Origin: Oligosphaeraceae bacterium
GTDB lineage: Bacteria; Verrucomicrobiota; Lentisphaeria; Oligosphaerales; Oligosphaeraceae
DNA: 5,032 nucleotides
Assembly (NCBI GenBank): GCA_012515455.1
Contig: JAAYYJ010000237.1
Span: 1-5,032, forward strand
Direction: 5' to 3'
The stretch's first letter is position 1. Every line of letters begins with the position of its first letter. The position numbers and the translations under genes are program-made. Positions 1 to 3,812 of this stretch are shown here, piece after piece. The notes under the pieces are model-generated. The model saw only the letters and a program-made list of their open reading frames with translations, was not told the DNA's origin and searched no databases.

Positions 1-3000
1 GCGCCACCACCGATTTCGATAGGGTATTCACCGGGCAGGGACAGACGGTCTGCCCGGCAGCTCACTTCCGGCTCTGCGAGCAGCACGCTACAGTCTTCCT
101 GCAATACGAAGCCGGAGAACTCCAGTTCGAAGCGCGGGTTCTCCTGTCCGTACTCGCGGCTGTATCCCGGCACCCGGACCAGTAGAGGTACTGCCAGGAC
201 CTGGATTGCAGTGCTTCCGGCCAAGGGGTGGTAATTCTCTGCGTCGTCCGGCAGGAAATGCCAGCGTGCGGTATAGCTGCCGCAAGGCAGACAGCGCTGC
301 TCATCCTCCCAGACAAAATGGCCGGGGATTTCTGCGCCAGTATCATCCAGGACCACAACGCTGTGCAACAGTTCTCCGCTCAACGGCTGCCCGTAAGTAA
401 GCGCGATGGTTTCAGGCTCCTCTCGCAACAGCAGCAAGGGTTCCAGGATGGTGAACTGCCCCGGCAGGAAGCTCAGCTGATAATTGGCGGAGCTGTGCAG
501 GTCGCCCTGCAGAATCGCATATTCCCCCGGCTCCTCGCCGGGCTCACGCTGCAATGCGCCGGTCAGAATCTCGCCCGCCAGCAGCCCCTGCCCGCCGAGC
601 TGATAAGTGAGCAGCGGATCGGGTTGGGAGCAGTACTTCTGGTGGTTCCCGGCCTTTACGGTCAGCTGTCGCGGCTCAATCCTGAACTCTGCGGCGAGGA
701 AATCCAGCTGGTAATTGTCGCTCAGACTAAGCGTCCCCCGCGCGATGTCGTAACTGCCGACCTCTTCTCCAGCCGCACGCATCAGGGCACCGGAAAAATC
801 ATCCCCGGCCAGCAGCGCTCCTTGAGTAATGCGGCAAGTCAACGCCGGATCAGGTTCGCCATAAACCTTGCTGCAGCGGTCAGCGGTCACCTGCACCGGA
901 CACGGCAGAATGGTGACCGGGGCGCTGCCGCCGGCAGTCAGGTAGTTCAGCTGATCGTCAGGCCTGAAGACCCAGCCCTGCTGACTGGTGCCGGCATTAA
1001 GGATGCCCTTCCCCGCTTCCCAGGAAAAGCGGCCTGCAATGCTTTGGCCAGTCAGAGGATGAACCGCCTGCCCACTGAGGGGAACCGCGCTCAGGTCCGT
1101 GCCGTAAACAGACGTCCCTGATTCCAGAGCGAGAATTTGCGGCTGCGCGGGACACACCCGCAGGGTGCCGTTCCTGAGGATCAGCTGGTAATTGTCGGCC
1201 TGGCCACCCTGCACTGTGATCGGATAGCCCTCTGCCCGGACGGGACTGGCCAGCTCCGCACTGGTTAGCGCCTGGGGCGGGACGATACTCTCCAGCCCGT
1301 CACCAGCTTGGAAACCCGTGTAGCTGATCTCCAACGGGGGATTTTCCGCCAGGTACACTTTTACCTGGTTCAGGGCCTGGCACACGAGCGGCGCCGGCAG
1401 AATGCTCAGGCTGGTGCTGCCGCTCCCGGCATAGAGCTCACTCTGCACTTGGACGGTGAGCTGGTATGTCCCGACCTCCCGGGGAGCTGCAGCACTGGCA
1501 GGATAGTTAGTCTGTCCTGTTCCTGCATAGCTGTACTCCAAGGTAAGTCCGGGCGGTACTGTCTTCGCGGCCACCCCCTGGGGCAGGCCGTTGTAGACCA
1601 GCTGCGTTTCCCCCTCGAACTGCACTTCTGCCAGTCCGGGCAGACAGTGCAGTTCCCCCGGGATGAAGACCAGGCGGTAGTTGCGGGCCTGCTCGGCACC
1701 GGCCACCTCCAGGGTGCCCTGCAGTATTGGATACGTCCCCAAGCCGGTAACCGGCGGGGAGGCAAGCTCTCCCTGCAGCCGGTCGCCCTCGGCCAGTGAA
1801 CCGGCCAGCAGTCGCCATGTCAAGTTCGGGGCCGTGCCGCCCCACGGCCAGTCCAGGTCTTCCGCCGCGATGTACAGCGGGCGCGGCAGCACCGGCAGGT
1901 TTTTTCGGCAAATGAAGGGATTCCAGCTCCCGGCCAGGTCCGCATCCACTACCAATTGCAGCTCCAGTTCCAACTCGCCTACGCTCTCCGGCAGGAGAAA
2001 ATCCTGTCCGGCAGATTGCTGCCAGGATGCCAGGGCCAGACGATGGCTGAAACTCGCGCTCACCCCGGCCGGGGTACTCGGTCCCCAAAAGGTGTGCACT
2101 TGACTGAGACGCGCATAAAGCAAGGGCATTTCCAGGCCGAAATCGGCCGTCAGGTTGCCGCGTTCCGGCGATTCATAGCAGCCGATATCCGCGGTTCCTT
2201 TCTGTGCCCGCGGGCTGTTCGCGGCATCAAGTTCTGCAATCCCGCCCCCGCCGCGGTTGATCAGATAGGACCCTGCTCCCAGGCGATAATCACCCCGGGC
2301 CGGATTTTGGAAGCAGGGATACAAGGCTGCGGTGGTATTAGCGTTGACGTCAACCCCGTTCGCGCCGCAATTCTCGGCCGCCAGGGCCAGTATGCCCCCC
2401 GGGCCCGGGCAGGCCTGCACTGCGCAGTTGCTGCAATCCGTCCCATCCAGGCGAATTTGCGATCCGGGGCCGACATTGCCCCAGACGACCGAACTGTGCA
2501 GTTGCGCCGCCGCACCGCTGAAACAGATACCGGAGCCGTCCTCCCCGGCGAAATTCTCCACGATGGTACATTGTTCCACCACAGTACCGGCGGTTCCCGC
2601 GACTCCTCCGCCGCCCCGGCAGGCCCCGCGCAATTGCCGGCAGTTGCCCAGAACCAGCGAGTTGCTCAGAACCGCTCCCGGTCCCGCCAGCAGGACCCCG
2701 CCGCCGCACCCCAGGCCGCCTTCTGCCGCCACTTCATTGTCTGCGACCGCACAGTTGCGCACGGTACTGGGGCCGAGCAGCGCCACTCCCCCGCCCTGGC
2801 GGGCGAGATTGCCGGTCAGCAGACAGTTCTGCAGCACGCAGTTCCCCGGCAGCAGCACTCCCCCGCCCTGGCCATCCCGGGCGAATCCCAGCGCCCGCCC
2901 GCCGCTGATGGTGAAACCGTCGATCAGCACCGGATGCACAAAATCCTGCTGTCCGCCCCACAGCACCGTACCACCCGGGTCTTCGCTGCCTTGCAGGATG

Positions 3001-3416
3001 GTCTCGTGGGTGAACTCCCAGGCCTCGACCACGCCATTGCCGTCGCGGTCGAAGCACTGGCGTTCGGCGGGGCTGTCTTCGCAGCCGGAGAAACCTCCCA
3101 GGAGCTGCACTCCGTCGGTGAGCACAAATGACGCCGCCAGGGTCAGGGATGCGTCGAGCAATCTGGTTTCCTGGGGCTGATAGATGCCGGCCGCGACCCA
3201 GACCTGGGTGCCGGGGCCGGCGCGCCGCAGCGCGGTTTGTAGCGAGAGCAAGGGCTCCTGCCAGGATTCTCCGGAATTGCTGTCATCCCCCTGCGGACTG
3301 ACACAGTACACTGCGCCGCCGGACAAGATTTGCAGACCCAGCAGGATAGACAAAATACCCCCTCTGCGAACCGCCTGGCGCATGCCGGCCAATACCTTAA
3401 ATTTAGATTGCATCAT
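1..3416 (-). CDS. Large exported beta-helix / MBG-repeat surface protein, C-terminus beyond window
   Basis: At least 1138 codons are open with no stop or frameshift. Residues 1-35 are a signal peptide. Residues 36-416 resemble the right-handed beta-helix 'choice-of-anchor Q' / Pmp-like family: VYCVSPQGDDSNSGESW start, VWVAAGIYQP, DGVQLLGGFSG, stacked GGGV/NC turns, and a closing ADIGCYE that matches the family's usual DIGxYE end. Residues 417-509 are unassigned. From 510 on there are eight MBG/YDG-type beta-sandwich modules with KVYGEPDPALT, GD.FSGAL and NYQLDF signatures; the last is cut by the window edge. No catalytic motif is visible. By family the product should be secreted or held on the cell surface, perhaps as an adhesin; this is inference. 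The anchor or sorting signal, if any, lies in the missing C-terminus. It contains 29 Cys, unusually many for an exported bacterial protein. Tandem ATGs at 3416 and 3413 follow a strong Shine-Dalgarno, and the second is better spaced. It is divergent from proS. Confidence 0.88.
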   Translation of the reverse strand, partial: MMQSKFKVLAGMRQAVRRGGILSILLGLQILSGGAVYCVSPQGDDSNSGESWQEPLLSLQTALRRAGPGTQVWVAAGIYQPQETRLLDASLTLAASFVLTDGVQLLGGFSGCEDSPAERQCFDRDGNGVVEAWEFTHETILQGSEDPGGTVLWGGQQDFVHPVLIDGFTISGGRALGFARDGQGGGVLLPGNCVLQNCLLTGNLARQGGGVALLGPSTVRNCAVADNEVAAEGGLGCGGGVLLAGPGAVLSNSLVLGNCRQLRGACRGGGGVAGTAGTVVEQCTIVENFAGEDGSGICFSGAAAQLHSSVVWGNVGPGSQIRLDGTDCSNCAVQACPGPGGILALAAENCGANGVDVNANTTAALYPCFQNPARGDYRLGAGSYLINRGGGGIAELDAANSPRAQKGTADIGCYESPERGNLTADFGLEMPLLYARLSQVHTFWGPSTPAGVSASFSHRLALASWQQSAGQDFLLPESVGELELELQLVVDADLAGSWNPFICRKNLPVLPRPLYIAAEDLDWPWGGTAPNLTWRLLAGSLAEGDRLQGELASPPVTGLGTYPILQGTLEVAGAEQARNYRLVFIPGELHCLPGLAEVQFEGETQLVYNGLPQGVAAKTVPPGLTLEYSYAGTGQTNYPASAAAPREVGTYQLTVQVQSELYAGSGSTSLSILPAPLVCQALNQVKVYLAENPPLEISYTGFQAGDGLESIVPPQALTSAELASPVRAEGYPITVQGGQADNYQLILRNGTLRVCPAQPQILALESGTSVYGTDLSAVPLSGQAVHPLTGQSIAGRFSWEAGKGILNAGTSQQGWVFRPDDQLNYLTAGGSAPVTILPCPVQVTADRCSKVYGEPDPALTCRITQGALLAGDDFSGALMRAAGEEVGSYDIARGTLSLSDNYQLDFLAAEFRIEPRQLTVKAGNHQKYCSQPDPLLTYQLGGQGLLAGEILTGALQREPGEEPGEYAILQGDLHSSANYQLSFLPGQFTILEPLLLLREEPETIALTYGQPLSGELLHSVVVLDDTGAEIPGHFVWEDEQRCLPCGSYTARWHFLPDDAENYHPLAGSTAIQVLAVPLLVRVPGYSREYGQENPRFELEFSGFVLQEDCSVLLAEPEVSCRADRLSLPGEYPIEIGGG
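3..1889 (-). repeat. Eight tandem MBG/YDG-type beta-sandwich modules (last one partial)
   Basis: From residue 510 the protein is built of units of 76-84 residues with approximate starts at 510, 593, 675, 756, 839, 915, 992 and 1076. Three sequence types can be told apart. Type A (units 1, 3, 5, 6, 8) has K.YG..DP.L, GD, G.YPI/YDI and NY.L.F, as in MBG_2. Type B (unit 2) has LVYNGLPQGVAA, PPGLTLEYSY and GTYQLTV, as in the 'YDG ... GTY' MBG family. Type C (units 4 and 7) has VYG/TYGQ.L, a G..I.G.F.WE strand, AGT/CGSY and F.PDD..NY. The order is A-B-A-C-A-A-C-A. Units 3 and 8 are a longer A subtype with GF and extra residues before the YPI strand; units 1, 5 and 6 are shorter. Such strings usually act as stalks that hold a functional head away from the cell. 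Unit 8 ends before its NY motif, so more sequence follows. Confidence 0.75.
705..1197 (-). repeat. 16-bp exact direct repeat shared by MBG units 3 and 5
   Basis: The plus-strand string CAGCTGGTAATTGTCG occurs at 705-720 and again at 1182-1197. On the coding strand both copies encode the conserved DNYQL strand, residues 741-745 and 900-904, exactly 159 codons apart. The flanking bases differ. This is consistent with an old duplication, or with codon-level conservation of a core strand. It could also serve as a short homology for in-frame deletion. Confidence 0.7.
1890..2168 (-). other. Unassigned segment between beta-helix and MBG modules
   Basis: Residues 417-509 match no family I recognise. 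The segment is rich in alternating hydrophobic and polar residues (VGELELELQLVVDAD at 479-493, PLLYARL at 431-437) and has one Cys (C503), so it is probably another all-beta domain and not a flexible linker. It starts right after the DIGCYE terminus of the helix and ends at the first MBG-like strand (PLYIAAEDL). Confidence 0.45.
2475..2873 (-). repeat. Five imperfect beta-helix rungs (GGGV ... NC.(V/I)..N)
   Basis: Residues 182-314 contain five degenerate coils of 24-31 residues. Each has a Gly-rich turn (GQGGGV, RQGGGV, GCGGGV, RGGGGV, DGSGIC) followed by a stacking strand: VLQNCLLTGN (194), TVRNCAVADN (218), VLSNSLVLGN (249), VVEQCTIVEN (279), QLHSSVVWGN (305). The fixed Asn at the end of each strand and the Cys/Ser at its fifth position would line up in ladders inside a right-handed beta-helix. 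These are protein-level repeats. The DNA copies have diverged, which argues against a recent expansion. Confidence 0.75.
3015..3050 (-). other. EF-hand-type calcium loop in the beta-helix head
   Basis: Residues 123-134 read DRDGNGVVEAWE. This fits the 12-position calcium loop at every key site: D at 1, D at 3, N at 5, G at 6, hydrophobic V at 8, E at 9 and E at 12. It sits between the first-strand segment (DGVQLLGGFSG) and the THETILQG strand, where related beta-helix proteins have a variable RDW-type insert. A structural calcium site in an extracellular protein is plausible. No flanking helix pair is evident, so it would act like a dockerin- or thrombospondin-type loop rather than a paired EF-hand. 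Confidence 0.6.
3312..3416 (-). other. Signal peptide of the surface protein
   Basis: Residues 1-35 have a basic n-region (K5, K7, R13, R17, R18), a hydrophobic core ILSILLGLQIL (21-31), and a small-residue end SGGA. Signal peptidase I would most naturally cut after A35, leaving VYCVSP as the mature N-terminus, which is where such beta-helix families usually begin. The Cys at residue 38 is preceded by A-V-Y, not a lipobox, so a lipoprotein is unlikely. The n-region is rather long for a Sec signal. An internal start at M12 would give a more ordinary length but has no ribosome site of its own. Confidence 0.7.
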
Positions 3417-3419
3417 GTA

Positions 3420-3426
3420 CTCCTTT
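3420..3426 (-). promoter_or_regulatory. Ribosome binding site of the surface-protein gene
   Basis: AAAGGAG on the minus strand lies 3 nt before the ATG at 3416 and 6 nt before the adjacent ATG at 3413. The second ATG therefore has the better spacing and may be the true start, changing the product by one Met. An in-frame ATG further upstream at 3467 has no such site, and extension from it would bury this one, so it is less likely. Confidence 0.7.
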
Positions 3427-3560
3427 GCTGTTTGCTGCTGCCGCCGCGAAAACGCTGCCCGGGGCATAAATTAGTGCCCGGAGCCAGACCGCCAAGAAGC
3501 ATCCCGCACTTGCATAAAAAAGCTTGGAATGCTCGTTGACTGGCTGCCGCCGGGACAGAC

Positions 3561-3606
3561 ATTCCTGCCGGCGCCTAAACCCGCAATACCAGCCAGGCGC
3601 AGGAAT
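3561..3606 (-). repeat. Strong bulged hairpin in the surface-gene leader
   Basis: The arms ATTCCTG (3561-3567) and CGCCT (3572-3576) pair with CAGGAAT (3600-3606) and AGGCG (3595-3599). They form 12 base pairs with a 4-nt CCGG bulge and an 18-nt loop. An alternative stem CGCCGG (3548-3553) / CCGGCG (3568-3573) uses part of the same bases, so the two cannot form together. It lies well inside the leader, about 150 nt before the start codon, and has no U-run, so it is not a terminator. Confidence 0.5.
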
Positions 3607-3669
3607 TCCTGCCCCGGAACCACACTTCTCAGAGCCGCCCGCAGGGCCGCCCCGACCGGCGTGGCCGAC

Positions 3670-3730
3670 GGCCAAAAAACGCCTCCCGGCTGACCCGTTC
3701 GGCGGCGTCTGAAAATCTGGTTTTTCGGCC
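3670..3730. repeat. 11-bp inverted repeat just upstream of the proS promoter
   Basis: GGCCAAAAAAC (3670-3680) and GTTTTTCGGCC (3720-3730) are inverted copies with one mismatch, separated by 39 bp. The left arm shares GGCCA with a second small stem, TGGCC-GAC-GGCCA (3662-3674), so in RNA only one of the two can form. The right arm ends 7 bp before the proS -35 box. It could be a protein-binding site in DNA or a structure in the minus-strand leader. No family match is known to me. Confidence 0.5.
3674..3708 (-). terminator. Possible attenuator-like hairpin with U-run in the surface-gene leader
   Basis: Read on the minus strand, ACGCC pairs with GGCGT (with a further CC/GG after one mismatch) and is followed at once by TTTTTT. 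The stem is only 5-7 bp, weak for an intrinsic terminator. It would lie roughly 50-85 nt after the predicted start of the surface-gene transcript. There is no upstream minus-strand gene for it to terminate, so it is either a leader attenuator, a guard against antisense read-through from proS, or chance in GC-rich DNA. Confidence 0.25.
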
Positions 3731-3737
3731 TTAATTC

Positions 3738-3766
3738 TTGCAAGCAGTGCATATCCGGGATATATT
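3738..3766 (+). promoter_or_regulatory. sigma70-type promoter of proS
   Basis: TTGCAA (3738-3743) is followed by a 17-bp spacer and TATATT (3761-3766), matching 4 of 6 and 5 of 6 consensus bases at optimal spacing. The expected start is near 3773, giving a leader of about 40 nt. That is far too short for a T-box, the element that controls many aminoacyl-tRNA synthetase genes in Firmicutes. Confidence 0.65.
3751..3763. promoter_or_regulatory. Perfect 13-bp palindrome in the divergent promoter, candidate operator
   Basis: ATATCC-G-GGATAT has two perfect 6-bp arms around one central base. It fills the end of the proS spacer and covers the first three bases of its -10 box. It also covers the predicted start point (about 3759) of the opposite transcript. 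A dimeric regulator bound here would block both directions. The regulator is unknown, and AT-rich palindromes of this size can arise by chance. Confidence 0.4.
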
Positions 3767-3795
3767 TTATAGATTACCGGATGTTTTGATTTCAA
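3766..3795 (-). promoter_or_regulatory. sigma70-type promoter of the surface-protein gene
   Basis: On the minus strand TTGAAA (3795-3790) precedes an 18-bp spacer and TATAAA (3771-3766), each hexamer matching 5 of 6 consensus bases. It lies back to back with the proS promoter, and the two -10 boxes share position 3766, so two polymerases could hardly bind together. The start would be near 3759. Its -35 lies in the proS leader, close to the proS ribosome site, so proS transcription would pass over it. Confidence 0.5.
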
Positions 3796-3797
3796 CC

Positions 3798-3803
3798 AGG
3801 AGA
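3798..3803 (+). promoter_or_regulatory. Ribosome binding site of proS
   Basis: AGGAGA lies 9 nt before the ATG at 3813. A second in-frame ATG at 3819 (codon 3) would be 15 nt away, which is too far. The start is therefore placed at 3813, giving the MRMSH N-terminus common in bacterial ProS. Confidence 0.75.
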
Positions 3804-3812
3804 AAGCAAGCG

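Larger units (their letters stand above)
3417..3812. other. Divergent intergenic region with long structured leader
   Basis: These 396 bp separate the two start codons and carry no gene I can support. The end near proS (3731-3800) is AT-rich and holds both promoters. The part from about 3540 to 3730 is GC-rich and full of inverted repeats. If transcription of the surface gene starts near 3759, all of 3417-3759 is 5' untranslated RNA of about 340 nt. A second, poor minus-strand promoter (TTGGCG at 3490-3495, 16 bp, TAATTT at 3468-3473) would give a short leader instead, but matches consensus badly. A 9-bp direct repeat ATTCCTGCC occurs at 3561-3569 and 3605-3613. No known riboswitch or T-box was recognised. 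Confidence 0.6.

Noticed and set aside
228..1121. Plus-strand open frame of 297 codons opposite the surface gene
   Set aside because: Its product is low-complexity and matches nothing I know, while the opposite strand carries clear MBG signatures in one continuous frame. Long antisense frames are expected in GC-rich DNA.
2475..2873. Possible CRISPR or tandem DNA repeat in the Gly-rich region
   Set aside because: The periodicity is in the protein (24-31 residue rungs), the DNA copies are diverged and unequal in spacing, and there are no conserved repeat and spacer units.
1956..3131. Plus-strand open frame of 391 codons, plus an overlapping one at 2332-3180
   Set aside because: Both are shadows of the beta-helix coding strand, rich in Ala/Arg/Gln or Pro/Ser as a reverse complement of Gly-rich codons. 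There is no ribosome site, and the minus frame explains the whole region.
3297..3320. Lipoprotein signal at the Cys of residue 38
   Set aside because: The three residues before Cys are A-V-Y, which does not fit a lipobox; a signal peptidase I cut after A35 is more natural.
3674..3710. SRP (4.5S) RNA-like string GAACGGGTCAG on the minus strand
   Set aside because: It recalls the GGTCAGG side of SRP helix 8, but the partner CGGAAGGNAGCAGCC side is absent and the stem does not fold as SRP RNA.
3471..3752. Minus-strand frame of 93 codons inside the leader, beginning near the predicted transcript start
   Set aside because: The ATG has no Shine-Dalgarno, the product is Arg/Gly-rich without a known motif, and it overlaps the hairpins. 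A leader peptide cannot be excluded but is not supported.
3773..3812. T-box or other amino-acid-sensing leader before proS
   Set aside because: The predicted leader is only about 40 nt and has no T-box consensus, specifier stem or terminator.
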